39,117 nt of DNA from Candidatus Omnitrophota bacterium. Its GTDB lineage: Bacteria; Omnitrophota; Gorgyraeia; 2-02-FULL-51-18. The stretch lies in the NCBI GenBank assembly GCA_016197155.1, contig JACPWF010000021.1:1-39117 (forward strand). The letters run 5' to 3'. Position numbers and translations under genes: made by a program. A model generated the notes under the pieces. That model saw only the letters and a program-made list of their open reading frames with translations, searched no databases and was not told the DNA's origin. This document shows positions 9,113 to 16,955 of this stretch, one piece after another (position 1 is the first letter of the stretch; each line of letters opens with the position of its first letter).

Positions 9113-9703
9113 ATGGCTAGAAGACCAAGAACTCAATTTCCGGACGCGCGGTTTCATATTTTCAATCGAGGAGTAAATAGGTGCCTGATTTATCATGATG
9201 ATCAGGACCGAAGGGTTTTTCTTAAAATCTTGCATTCAGCTTTGATGGAATTTGGGTTGACCCTATACGCGTATTGTCTGATGTCCAACCACTACCATCT
9301 ATTTATGAGAATTTCTTCGGCGAATCTGAACAAATCCATGCAAAAAATGCAGAGCCGTTATGCGACCTATTTCAACTCGAGGCATGACCGAGTGGGATAC
9401 CTCTTTCAAGGACGCTACAAAAGTCGTCTCGTTGAGAACGATTCTTACAGCCTTGCGGTGGTCCGCTACATCCACCAAAATCCCTCAGAGATCGATAAAA
9501 CAAAACCGCCAGAAACCTATCCCTGGTCAAGTTATCCCGATTATGTTCAGGAAACGCAACCGCAGTTAAAATTATTAAATACAGATTGGATTTTGAGCCA
9601 ATTTCATGAGGATTCGAAAAAAGCCAGATTGTTATTCAAAAAATTTCATAACGCAAGAGTGCCAGAGGGGTCGGAGGCCTCTGACCCCTACGACCCCAAT
9701 TAG
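9113..9703 (+). CDS. REP-associated tyrosine transposase (RAYT, Y1_Tnp family)
   Basis: 196 residues. The N-terminal FHIFNRGVN motif, the metal-binding HUH motif in LMSNHYHLFM (about residues 57-66) and the candidate catalytic tyrosine in VVRYIHQNP (about residue 119) are all present. So is the YPWSSYPDY block typical of this family. The family nicks and joins single-stranded REP hairpins with a Tyr-DNA covalent intermediate. The start ATG has GAGGAG 8 nt upstream. The gene has clearly lower GC than its neighbours, consistent with transfer. Oddly, its last residues (EGSEASDPYDP) are encoded by the right-hand REP element, and the stop TAG lies 3 nt after that element. All recognisable catalytic residues are intact, so it may be active. 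Confidence 0.9.
   Translation: MARRPRTQFPDARFHIFNRGVNRCLIYHDDQDRRVFLKILHSALMEFGLTLYAYCLMSNHYHLFMRISSANLNKSMQKMQSRYATYFNSRHDRVGYLFQGRYKSRLVENDSYSLAVVRYIHQNPSEIDKTKPPETYPWSSYPDYVQETQPQLKLLNTDWILSQFHEDSKKARLLFKKFHNARVPEGSEASDPYDPN
9667..9697 (-). repeat. REP element copy 3, right flank, inside the RAYT coding end
   Basis: 31 nt, an exact reverse complement of 9059-9089, so GTAG is on the minus strand (9691-9688). It is translated in frame as the transposase C-terminus, and the stop codon follows at 9701-9703. Confidence 0.85.
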
Positions 9704-9706
9704 CAA

Positions 9707-10516
9707 TTAAGCGGCTTTGCGGTGGGATTCTTTGTCCTTCAGGTGTTTTTCGATTTCGAATTCGCGCAGGGTTCGGACGAAGGTCATGTAATCTTCGGGA
9801 TGGTCGAGGTACCGGTCGGCGCCGGCGCTGAGGCTCTTTTCGGAATAATCCAGTCCCGAATAGGAGTAAACCACGACCGGCACCGCCTCGTTCCATTGCT
9901 CGATCATGGCCTGTTTCAGCGAGAGGATAAAGTCACTGCCGGTCATGTCTTCGCGGATGTATTCGACGATTACAAATTCGGGTTTATGCGTCACGGCGAG
10001 CTGTTTGAAATTGTTGAGGTCTTCCACGAAAACCGTTTTGTAGCATTCGCGCTCAAGCGCCCTCTTGATCTTCTCGGCGTGTGAATTGCCATTGGGATCG
10101 ATTAAAAAAACTTTTGGTTTCGCGCTCGCCTCCAAAATCCGTTCCACCTCTTTCATCATTTCCTCAAGCTCAAACGGTTTACTCAGAAAACCCTCCACCT
10201 CCAAATCCTTAAAAGTATCCCGAAGCTCGTTGTGCCCCGTGATAATCAGCACCGGCACCTTCGAATGGCCGTACTGGGTGGTCATCTCGCGGCAAACTTC
10301 GAAACCGCCCTTTTTCGGCATGCCGATGTCCAAGACCACCAGATCCGGTTTGGAGGAACGGATGGTCCGGATCGCGGCCTCGCCGTTGTACGCCATGAGC
10401 ACGTGATACCCGTGATGTTCGAGGCACGCCCGCAAGATGCTCACAAGCTCCTTGTTGTCGTCGACCACGAGCACGATTTTTTTGCTATTTTCCATTTTTT
10501 TCTCTTCGTCGGTCAT
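9707..10516 (-). CDS. Dual-receiver response regulator (second receiver degenerate)
   Basis: 269 residues with two CheY-like receiver domains and no output domain. Receiver 1 (about residues 12-130) has the acidic pair D19/D20, phospho-acceptor D63 in VVLDIGMPKKGG, T93 and K113 in FLSKPF. Receiver 2 (about 135-255) keeps D140 in VFLID, but the acceptor position reads E185 (VIVEYI) and the conserved Lys is H239 (LDHPED), so it should not be phosphorylated normally. The ATG at 10516 lies 3 nt after the upstream regulator's stop, so the two are cotranscribed. An alternative start at Met8 (10495) would remove only seven residues. Its 3' end converges on the RAYT unit with a 3-nt gap. No histidine kinase is present in the window. 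Confidence 0.88.
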   Translation of the reverse strand: MTDEEKKMENSKKIVLVVDDNKELVSILRACLEHHGYHVLMAYNGEAAIRTIRSSKPDLVVLDIGMPKKGGFEVCREMTTQYGHSKVPVLIITGHNELRDTFKDLEVEGFLSKPFELEEMMKEVERILEASAKPKVFLIDPNGNSHAEKIKRALERECYKTVFVEDLNNFKQLAVTHKPEFVIVEYIREDMTGSDFILSLKQAMIEQWNEAVPVVVYSYSGLDYSEKSLSAGADRYLDHPEDYMTFVRTLREFEIEKHLKDKESHRKAA

Positions 10517-10519
10517 CGC

Positions 10520-10879
10520 TTAGGCCGCCTTTTCAATCGTGGACAAAAGTTCGTCCATCTGGAACGGTTTCTTGAGGTACCCCGCCGCGCCCAGTTTGTA
10601 GGCCTTTTGCACGTCCTCTTCGTTGGACGACGCGGACATGATCACCACTGGAATGTCCACGGTCTGCGGCCGCTTCTTGAACGCGTCGCAAAACCAAAAT
10701 CCGGAAAAAAACGGCATGCGGATGTCGAGCAAAATCACGTCGACTTTTTCTTTGTTGGAGATGTCGATGGCCTCGAGGCCGTTCGCGGCCACGCAGACTT
10801 TGTAATTATTTTCCTGCAGGATCTCCCGCAGGACCCCCGTCATCTCCCTGTCGTCGTCAACGATGAGAACTTTTTTCAC
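10520..10879 (-). CDS. Single-domain CheY-like response regulator
   Basis: 119 residues when started at the GTG at 10879, which has AGGTG at good spacing and begins the canonical (M)KKVLIVDDD strand. A longer frame back to an ATG at 10942 is rejected, because that ATG lies inside the predicted -35 element and would add a non-homologous tail. The receiver has D8/D9/D10, phospho-acceptor D52 (LLDIRMPFFSG), S82 and K104 (YLKKPF), so all catalytic positions are present. There is no output domain, so it probably acts by phosphotransfer or protein contact. It is the first gene of a two-gene unit with the dual-receiver protein. Confidence 0.88.
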   Translation of the reverse strand: MKKVLIVDDDREMTGVLREILQENNYKVCVAANGLEAIDISNKEKVDVILLDIRMPFFSGFWFCDAFKKRPQTVDIPVVIMSASSNEEDVQKAYKLGAAGYLKKPFQMDELLSTIEKAA

Positions 10880-10917
10880 TTTTTCACCTGAATGGCATAG
10901 ACATACAATTAATAACA

Positions 10918-10946
10918 AGTGTACCATTGGATTAAAGAACATTCAA
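10918..10946 (-). promoter_or_regulatory. Predicted sigma70-type promoter of the response-regulator pair
   Basis: On the minus strand TTGAAT (10946-10941), 17 bp, TACACT (10923-10918). The expected start near 10911 gives a leader of about 32 nt before the GTG at 10879. This fits the short form of the regulator. Confidence 0.5.
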
Positions 10947-11000
10947 CGGAGGATAAATATGGTTAAATTTAATTAAATATAATTAATTTTGATTAAATAA

Positions 11001-12416
11001 CTATGAACGTTTACGGGATAAGGTGTGAGTGGCTGTGCCGTAAAAAGTTTCGGCGCATTCCATGAGGGTTTCGGACAGAGTCGGATGCGGGTGAACGGTT
11101 TCGGCGAGGTCCCTGGCGGTGGCGCCCATTTCAACCGCGAGAACGCCTTCGCTGATGAGCTCGCCCGCGCCGGCGCCGCAAATCCCCACTCCTAAAATCC
11201 GCTCGGTCCAGGGCTCGAGGATGAGTTTGGTGAGCCCGTCGGTTTTGTCCGAAGCCAGCGCCCGCCCGGAGGCGGCCCAGGAAAAACGCGCGACTTCGAT
11301 GGGGATATTTTTTTCACGCGCCGCGCTTTCGGTCAACCCGCACCAGGCCACCTCGGGCTCGGTGAACACCACGGCGGGGATAATCACGTTTTCGAATGAG
11401 GCCGGCTCGCCGGTGATCCCCTCGACGGCGATCCTCGCCTCTTTCGAAGCCTTGTGCGCCAGTAAAAGCCCGCCGGCCACGTCGCCGATCGCGTAAATGT
11501 GCGGGTCCGAGGTCTCCTGATGCGCGTCCACGCGGACAAAACCTTTTTCGTCTTTCGTGACCTTCGTGTTTTCGAGACCCAGATCCGCGCAATTGGGCAC
11601 GCGACCGACGGAAACGAGGACGCGGTCGTATAATTCTTCAAATTTTTTGTCGCCCATTTCCATATTCACCCGGATCTGTTTGCCGTTCGTGGCCATTTTT
11701 GAAACCTTGGTGGAGAGGCGCACCTCTTTAAAATTTTTCTCCGCGTAACGCGCCACCGGACGCGCCAGATCCGGATCGGCGCCCGCCAAAATCGCGCCGA
11801 GCGCCTCCACCAAAACAACGCGGCTCCCGAGCGCCGCGTAAACGGTCCCCAGCTCCATGCCGATGTACCCGCCGCCCACAATGAGGAGGCTCTTTGGAAT
11901 TTCCTCGAGCAGAAGCGCCTCGGTCGAGGTCATGACGCGGGGATTTCCGAGGTCAAACGCCTTGGGGAGGGCGGGTTTGGAACCGACGGCGAGGATGGCC
12001 TTTTCGTATTTTATAAATTTTTGCCCGGCGCCGGTCTCGACGCGGAGCGTTTGGGAATCTTCGAAATAGCCCCTGCCGTGCAGGACCTCGACCCCGCGTT
12101 TTTCGGCAAGGGTTTTAATCCCCTGCCCCAATTTTTCGAGAATGGACTCCTTCCACGCGCGCAGTTTCTTCAGATCCAAACTCGGTTTCCCGAAGCTGAT
12201 GCCGCGCGCCTTCGAATCCTCGGCCTCGTGGATCATTTTCGTCGCGTGAAGAAGCGCCTTTGAGGGAATGCATCCGCGGTTCAGGCACACGCCGCCCAGC
12301 CGCTTCTCCAGCTCCACGAGAATCACTTTTTTCCCGCGGTCGGCCGCGTAAAACGCCGCGGCATACCCGCCGGGACCGGCCCCGAGCACGACGAGGTCGG
12401 TTTCGATGGATCCCAT
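11001..12416 (-). CDS. lpd: Dihydrolipoamide dehydrogenase (E3 of pyruvate dehydrogenase)
   Basis: 471 residues, the normal length. It reoxidises dihydrolipoyl groups of E2 with FAD and NAD+. Visible are the FAD-binding GAGPGGYAAA motif (about 12-21), the redox-active pair C44/C49 in GGVCLNRGCIPSK, the NAD-binding GGGYIGMELG motif (about 180), the second FAD contact AIGDVAGG, and the C-terminal HPHPTLSE motif carrying the catalytic His/Glu. The start ATG overlaps the last base of the aceF stop (TAATG), so translation is coupled. It is the last gene of aceE-aceF-lpd. Confidence 0.95.
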   Translation of the reverse strand: MGSIETDLVVLGAGPGGYAAAFYAADRGKKVILVELEKRLGGVCLNRGCIPSKALLHATKMIHEAEDSKARGISFGKPSLDLKKLRAWKESILEKLGQGIKTLAEKRGVEVLHGRGYFEDSQTLRVETGAGQKFIKYEKAILAVGSKPALPKAFDLGNPRVMTSTEALLLEEIPKSLLIVGGGYIGMELGTVYAALGSRVVLVEALGAILAGADPDLARPVARYAEKNFKEVRLSTKVSKMATNGKQIRVNMEMGDKKFEELYDRVLVSVGRVPNCADLGLENTKVTKDEKGFVRVDAHQETSDPHIYAIGDVAGGLLLAHKASKEARIAVEGITGEPASFENVIIPAVVFTEPEVAWCGLTESAAREKNIPIEVARFSWAASGRALASDKTDGLTKLILEPWTERILGVGICGAGAGELISEGVLAVEMGATARDLAETVHPHPTLSETLMECAETFYGTATHTLSRKRS

Positions 12417-13654
12417 TAAATTTTAACGTCCTTTTCTTTGAATCCTTCGAGCGCCTGGCAAAACGCGCGGATAAAACGCGCGCCGTCCGCCCCGTCGATG
12501 ACACGGTGATCGTAGGAAAGGGCTACCGGCAGGGCCAGGCGCCGCTCGAGTTTCCCTTCCTTATACAGCGGCTTCTCGGCGCCGCGGCCGAGACCCAAGA
12601 TCGCGACCTCCGGTTTATTCACGATCGGCGTGAAGTGCGCGCCGCCGATGCCGCCGAGGTTTGAAATCGTGAACGTCCCGCCTTTCAACTCCTCAAGCCC
12701 GATCTTTCTTTGGCGGGTTTTTTCGGCAAGCGCCTCGAGCGCGGTTGAAATCTCGAGAAGGTTTTTTTTGTCCGCGTCCCGGAGCACCGGCACGATCAAA
12801 CCCGCGGGCGTGTCGACGGCGACGCCGAGGTGACAGTATTCCTTGTAAACGATTTCGCCGGCGGCCTCATCGAGGCTCGCGTTAAATTGCGGATATTTTT
12901 TGAGGGCTTGGGCGGCCGCCGCGAGCGCGAACGAGGTGAGGGTCAGCTTCGTGCCCTTTTTTTCGTAGGCCGCGGCGTATTTTTTTCGAAGCGCCATGAG
13001 GTCCGTGATATCCGCCTCGTCAAACTGCGTCACGTGCGGGATCGTGGTCCAGGACTCGGTCATGCGCCCGCCGACGGTTTTGCGAAGCGAGGAGATTTTT
13101 TCTTTTTTTATTTTTCCCCACTTTGAAAAATCGATGGATTCGGGGTGTTTTATTTCCGTAGGGGCGACCCGCCGGGTCGCCCCCACTTCCTGTAAATTTT
13201 TCATATGCGCCTGAACATCCTCGAGCGTGATCCGCCCGCCGTGCCCGCTTCCCCTGACGCGGCCCAAATCCAGGCCGATGCTTTCGGCGAATTTTCTCAC
13301 CGAGGGGGAGGCCGGCGCCGGAAAGCCGGATTTGGATTCGTAACGGTATTCGCCCCGCGGCTGGGTGACGGACGATTCCCGTAAAGGCGCGGATTTTGGC
13401 GCGGACGGTTCTGATAGGGCCCCCGCCGCGTCCAGCGCAACCAGCGCCTGCCCCACCGAAACCTTGTCACCGATCTTGACGTAAATTTTCGTCACCTTGC
13501 CGGCGGCGGTCGCGGGGATCGCGGCGACGGCCTTTTCGTTTTCGAGATCGACGATAGGCTGGTCTTTTTTAATCTCGTCGCCGGCTTTGACGTAAATCGT
13601 GATGACGGTGCCGGAATCAGCCCCTTCACCCAACGCGGGAACGCGGATGTCCAT
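12416..13654 (-). CDS. aceF: Dihydrolipoamide acetyltransferase (E2 of pyruvate dehydrogenase)
   Basis: 412 residues with one lipoyl domain (1-77; lipoylated K41 in LENEKAV), a Pro/Ala/Ser linker, a peripheral subunit-binding domain (about 115-151, PSVRKFAESIGLDL...GRITLEDV), a second linker, and the catalytic acetyltransferase domain (about 180-410; H383 and D387 in YDHRVIDG). The enzyme moves acetyl from E1 to CoA. The second linker contains VGATRRVAPT (157-166), encoded by a REP-like palindrome at 13158-13183. AGGGGG precedes the ATG, and the aceE stop lies 8 bp upstream. The single lipoyl domain is fewer than the three of E. coli AceF, which is common outside enterobacteria. Confidence 0.95.
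   Translation of the reverse strand: MDIRVPALGEGADSGTVITIYVKAGDEIKKDQPIVDLENEKAVAAIPATAAGKVTKIYVKIGDKVSVGQALVALDAAGALSEPSAPKSAPLRESSVTQPRGEYRYESKSGFPAPASPSVRKFAESIGLDLGRVRGSGHGGRITLEDVQAHMKNLQEVGATRRVAPTEIKHPESIDFSKWGKIKKEKISSLRKTVGGRMTESWTTIPHVTQFDEADITDLMALRKKYAAAYEKKGTKLTLTSFALAAAAQALKKYPQFNASLDEAAGEIVYKEYCHLGVAVDTPAGLIVPVLRDADKKNLLEISTALEALAEKTRQRKIGLEELKGGTFTISNLGGIGGAHFTPIVNKPEVAILGLGRGAEKPLYKEGKLERRLALPVALSYDHRVIDGADGARFIRAFCQALEGFKEKDVKI
13158..13183 (+). repeat. REP-like palindrome inside aceF
   Basis: GTAG (13158-13161) leads into a perfect 10-bp stem: GGGGCGACCC at 13161-13170, loop GCC, GGGTCGCCCC at 13174-13183. The GTAG foot and GGGG start resemble the RAYT-flanking elements at 9059. 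It is read in frame as VGATRRVAPT in the linker between the E2 subunit-binding and catalytic domains. Confidence 0.7.
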
Positions 13655-13662
13655 TTTTCCCC

Positions 13663-16206
13663 CTACACGCAGACCGGATGCATTTTTTCCGGATCCACAT
13701 TCAAGTCGTTGATGGCCTTCGCGACGATGGCCTTGTCCATTTCCCCTTTTTGCGAAAGCGCGTAAAGCGTGGCGATCACGATCGATTCAGCGTCGATCTC
13801 AAAAAACCGCCTCAGATTTTCGCGCGTGTCACTGCGGCCGAACCCGTCGGTCCCGAGCGTCGCCAGGCCGCCGGGCACCCAGGGCGCGATCTGGTCGGGA
13901 ACGATCTTCATGTAATCCGACACCGCGACGAAAACGCCTTTTTCTTTTTCCAAAACCGTCTCGAGATACGATTTCCGGGGCGCTTCAGCCGGATGGAGCC
14001 TGTTCCAGCGCGCGGCCGCGAGGGCCTCGGTGCGTAAATGTTTATAGCTCGTCACGCTCCACACGTCGGCGGAGACGCCGTACTTCTCGGCAAGGATCTT
14101 TTGGGCCGCCAGCGCGCCGTTCACGAGGGGACCGGAGCCGAAGATCTGCGCGCGGTGCTTCAGATTCGGTTTGCCTTTTTGAAATTTGTAAAGTCCCCTC
14201 AAAATCCCCTCTTCGGCGCCGGCGGGCATCGCGGGCATCGAAACATTTTCATTGTAGAGCGTCAGATAATAAAAAACTTCTTCTTTATTCTCGTACATCC
14301 GGCGCATGCCGTCCTGAACGATCACCGCGATCTCGTAGCTAAAGGCCGGGTCGTACGCGTAAAGTGTCGGGATCGTGCCCGCCATGAGGTGGCTGTGGCC
14401 GTCCTGGTGCTGGAGGCCTTCGCCGTTTAACGTCGTGCGGCCGGCGGTGGCGCCGAGGAGAAATCCCTTCGCGCGGATGTCGCCCGCCAGCCACAAAAGA
14501 TCGCCGACGCGCTGAAATCCGAACATCGAATAATAAATGAAAAATGGGATCATGTTGACATTGAAATTCACATACGCCGTTCCCGCGGCGATGAACGACG
14601 ACAGCGAGCCGGCCTCGTTGATGCCCTCCTCGAGGATCTGGCCGTCCTTGGCCTCCTGATAATAGAGAAGCGTCTCGCGGTCGACCGGTTCGTAGAGCTG
14701 GCCTTTGGGCGAATAGATCCCGATCTCGCGGAAAAAAGCGTCCATGCCGAACGTGCGCGCCTCATCCGGAATGATCGGCACGATCTGCCGGCCGATCTTG
14801 TCGTGGCGGAGCATGCGGCTCAAAAGCCGCACGAACGCCATCGTCGTTGAAAATTGCTGATCGCCCGTGCCTTTCAGAAATTCCGCGTAAAAATCGAGTC
14901 CCGGCACCGGCATCGCGGGGATCGAGACATTCCGCTTGGGGACAAAACCGCCGAGGGCCCGACGGCGCTCGAGAAGGTAACGCGTCTCGGGGCTGTCCGC
15001 GGGCGGCCGGTAGAACGGGGTCTCCGCGATCTCCTCGTCGCTGATCGGGATATTGAAACGCTCGCGGAATTCGCGGAGTTCTTTTTCATTCAATTTTTTC
15101 TGCTGATGCGTGACGTTTCGCCCCTCGCCCGCCTCGCCGAGGCCGTAGCCCTTCACGGTTTTCGCCAGGATCACGGTCGGGCCGCCCTTGTGTTCGGTCG
15201 CGGATTTGTAGGCCGCGTAAACTTTTTTCGGATCGTGGCCGCCGCGGATGAGTTTATGGATCTGGTCGTCGGTGAGCGCGTTGGCCATTTCGCGAAGCTC
15301 CGGATATTTGCCGAAGAAATGTTTTCGCGTGTAACTGCCGGGCTCGACGGAATATTTTTGATAATCGCCGTCGACGACCTCCTCCATTCGCCGGACGAGC
15401 AGGCCCTTTGTGTCGGCTTTAAAAAGAGGGTCCCAATTGGACCCCCAAATGACCTTCAGGACATTCCATCCCGCGCCGCGAAAAACGCCCTCGAGCTCCT
15501 GGATGATTTTGCCGTTGCCGCGCACGGGGCCGTCGAGACGCTGGAGATTGCAGTTCACCACCCAGGTCAAATTGTCGAGCCCCTCGCGCACGGGAAGTGT
15601 CAGAGCGCCGAGCGACTCGGGTTCGTCGATCTCCCCGTCGCCGACGAAACACCAGACCCGCGGCTCCTCCCCTTTCAAAAACCCGCGCGCCTTCAGATAG
15701 CGGTTAAACCGCGCGTGATAGATCGAGGTGATCGGCGCCAGACCCATCGAGACCGAGGGAAATTGCCAAAAATGCGGCATGAGATACGGGTGGGGATACG
15801 AAGAAAGGCCGCCGCCCTTGGCCAATTCCTGCCGGAAGTGATGGAGGTGATGCGCCTCGAGGCGTCCCTCGAGATACGCGCGGGCGTAATTGCCGGGGGT
15901 CGCGTGGCCCTGAAAAAAAACCATGTCGGCGGGCCTGCCCGCCGACGATCCGGTGGCGGGACTGCCGTTGTCACCGCCGCGGAAAAAATGATTGTACCCC
16001 ACTTCATAAAGCGTCGCGCAGGACGCGTAGGTCGAGATGTGTCCCCCGAGACCGCTGTGGATGTGGTTCGCCTTCACGACCATCGCCATCGCGTTCCAGC
16101 GGATCGTGCTTTTGATCCGCCGCTCGATCTCGCGGTCGCCGGGATAGGCGGGCTCCTTCTCCGGGGAAAGGGTATTGATGTAGGGGGTGTTGACGGAAAC
16201 GGGCAT
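13663..16206 (-). CDS. aceE: Pyruvate dehydrogenase E1 component, homodimeric type
   Basis: 847 residues, close to the E. coli AceE length (887). It decarboxylates pyruvate with thiamine diphosphate and reductively acetylates the E2 lipoyl group. The N-terminal YINTLSPEKEPAYPGD, the ThDP/Mg motif GDGEIDEPES (189-198) ending in VNCNLQRLDGP, DEARTFGMDAFFR, PFFIYYSMFGFQRVGDL and the C-terminal LGTDGFGRSDTRENLRRFFE are all present. The start at 16206 has AAGGAGTACCA directly upstream. A longer open frame to 16299 has no such support and runs across the lipoate ligase start. Residues 80-93 (NGSPATGSSAGRPA) form an insert next to FFRGGD, encoded partly by a palindrome at 15925-15946. It is the first gene of the operon. 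Confidence 0.96.
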   Translation of the reverse strand: MPVSVNTPYINTLSPEKEPAYPGDREIERRIKSTIRWNAMAMVVKANHIHSGLGGHISTYASCATLYEVGYNHFFRGGDNGSPATGSSAGRPADMVFFQGHATPGNYARAYLEGRLEAHHLHHFRQELAKGGGLSSYPHPYLMPHFWQFPSVSMGLAPITSIYHARFNRYLKARGFLKGEEPRVWCFVGDGEIDEPESLGALTLPVREGLDNLTWVVNCNLQRLDGPVRGNGKIIQELEGVFRGAGWNVLKVIWGSNWDPLFKADTKGLLVRRMEEVVDGDYQKYSVEPGSYTRKHFFGKYPELREMANALTDDQIHKLIRGGHDPKKVYAAYKSATEHKGGPTVILAKTVKGYGLGEAGEGRNVTHQQKKLNEKELREFRERFNIPISDEEIAETPFYRPPADSPETRYLLERRRALGGFVPKRNVSIPAMPVPGLDFYAEFLKGTGDQQFSTTMAFVRLLSRMLRHDKIGRQIVPIIPDEARTFGMDAFFREIGIYSPKGQLYEPVDRETLLYYQEAKDGQILEEGINEAGSLSSFIAAGTAYVNFNVNMIPFFIYYSMFGFQRVGDLLWLAGDIRAKGFLLGATAGRTTLNGEGLQHQDGHSHLMAGTIPTLYAYDPAFSYEIAVIVQDGMRRMYENKEEVFYYLTLYNENVSMPAMPAGAEEGILRGLYKFQKGKPNLKHRAQIFGSGPLVNGALAAQKILAEKYGVSADVWSVTSYKHLRTEALAAARWNRLHPAEAPRKSYLETVLEKEKGVFVAVSDYMKIVPDQIAPWVPGGLATLGTDGFGRSDTRENLRRFFEIDAESIVIATLYALSQKGEMDKAIVAKAINDLNVDPEKMHPVCV
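15925..15946. repeat. Palindrome inside aceE
   Basis: GTCGGCGGG (15925-15933), loop CCTG, CCCGCCGAC (15938-15946): a perfect 9-bp stem. It encodes part of residues 87-94 of AceE, in a loop where E. coli AceE is, from memory, about nine residues shorter. It has no GTAG foot, so it belongs to a different palindrome class from the aceF element. Confidence 0.6.
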
Positions 16207-16263
16207 TGGTACTCCTTTTTTGTGCCGTCGAAAACCTATATAATATATCAATATTCGAAAAAA
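16207..16263. promoter_or_regulatory. Divergent aceE / lipoate ligase control region
   Basis: 57 bp separate the two start codons, containing an AT-rich block (CCTATATAATATATCAATATT). TATAAT at 16239-16244 could serve the plus-strand ligase gene, and the complementary TATATT at 16247-16242 could serve aceE. No good -35 hexamer is visible for either, so an activator or overlapping promoters are possible. Confidence 0.35.
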
Positions 16264-16953
16264 ATGAAAAAAATCGATTTGACGCTTCCAACGCCGCATG
16301 AAAACCTCGCGCTCGACGAGGCGCTCTTGGATTTTTGCGAAGAGGCGCGCGGCGGGGAGATCCTGCGGTTCTGGGAACCACGGGATTATTTCGCGGTGCT
16401 GGGGTATTCAAACCGGTTTGAACGGGAAATCCGAACGCCTCTGGTCCCCGTTCTCCGCCGCATCTCCGGCGGCGGGACTATTCTTCAGGGGCCGGGATGT
16501 CTCAACTATTCTCTCATTCTCGAAATCGCCGGAAACGTCACCGAAACCAACCGGCACGTGATGGGACGGCATCGCGAGGCGATCGAAAAAATTCTGGGGC
16601 AGGAGGTCAGGGTCGAGGGGCACACGGACCTGACGATCGGGGGGATGAAATTTTCCGGCAACGCGCAGAGGCGCAAACGGAAATTCCTTCTCTTTCACGG
16701 GACATTTTTATGGAATTTTGATATTCCGAGGATTGAAAAATTTCTCGCGATGCCGGACAAAGAACCGGCCTACCGGAGAAAAAGGCCTCACGGCGATTTT
16801 CTGATGAACCTGCCTCTCAAAACCCCCGTCATCAAAAAGGCCCTCGAAAAAATCTGGGGGGCGGACGGGGATTTAAAAAAAATTCCCCTGAAAGACACGG
16901 ATCGCCTTTCAAGGGAAAAATATTCGCAAAGCTCGTGGAACTTTAAATTTTGA
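16264..16953 (+). CDS. Lipoate-protein ligase family protein (LplA/BPL fold)
   Basis: 229 residues. It is expected to attach lipoate (or octanoate) to the lipoyl domain lysine of E2 via an acyl-AMP. Visible motifs are RRISGGGTILQGPGCLNYS (65-83, the RRxSGGG lipoate-binding loop), IGGMKFSGNAQ (125-135, with K129 as the adenylate-binding lysine) and HGTFLW. The length suits a ligase lacking the LplA accessory domain. The ATG at 16264 is chosen because the family homology begins there; the frame extends further upstream but only as antisense of aceE. No clear Shine-Dalgarno is seen. It diverges from aceE, whose product complex is its substrate. Ligase versus octanoyltransferase activity cannot be settled by eye. 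Confidence 0.85.
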   Translation: MKKIDLTLPTPHENLALDEALLDFCEEARGGEILRFWEPRDYFAVLGYSNRFEREIRTPLVPVLRRISGGGTILQGPGCLNYSLILEIAGNVTETNRHVMGRHREAIEKILGQEVRVEGHTDLTIGGMKFSGNAQRRKRKFLLFHGTFLWNFDIPRIEKFLAMPDKEPAYRRKRPHGDFLMNLPLKTPVIKKALEKIWGADGDLKKIPLKDTDRLSREKYSQSSWNFKF

Positions 16954-16955
16954 AT

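Larger units (their letters stand above)
9059..9697 (+). mobile_element. RAYT/REP unit (inverted REP pair plus transposase gene)
   Basis: A perfect 31-bp inverted repeat (9059-9089 and 9667-9697) flanks a Y1 transposase gene. This is the layout of REP-associated tyrosine transposases, which are domesticated relatives of IS200/IS605 that recognise GTAG-footed palindromes. The unit ends 9 bp from the stop codon of the convergent response-regulator gene. Confidence 0.8.

Noticed and set aside
10232-10891. A 219-codon plus-strand open frame antisense to the response regulators
   Set aside because: The minus-strand receivers have all catalytic motifs. The antisense translation is His/Phe-rich low-complexity.
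10880-10942. An upstream ATG at 10942 extending the single-domain response regulator by 21 residues
   Set aside because: That ATG overlaps the predicted -35 element, the extension is not receiver-like, and the GTG at 10879 has a good ribosome-binding site.
14854-16263. A long plus-strand open frame antisense to aceE, continuous with the lipoate ligase frame
   Set aside because: It has no recognisable motif before 16264, mirrors the codon bias of aceE, and the ligase homology begins at the ATG at 16264.
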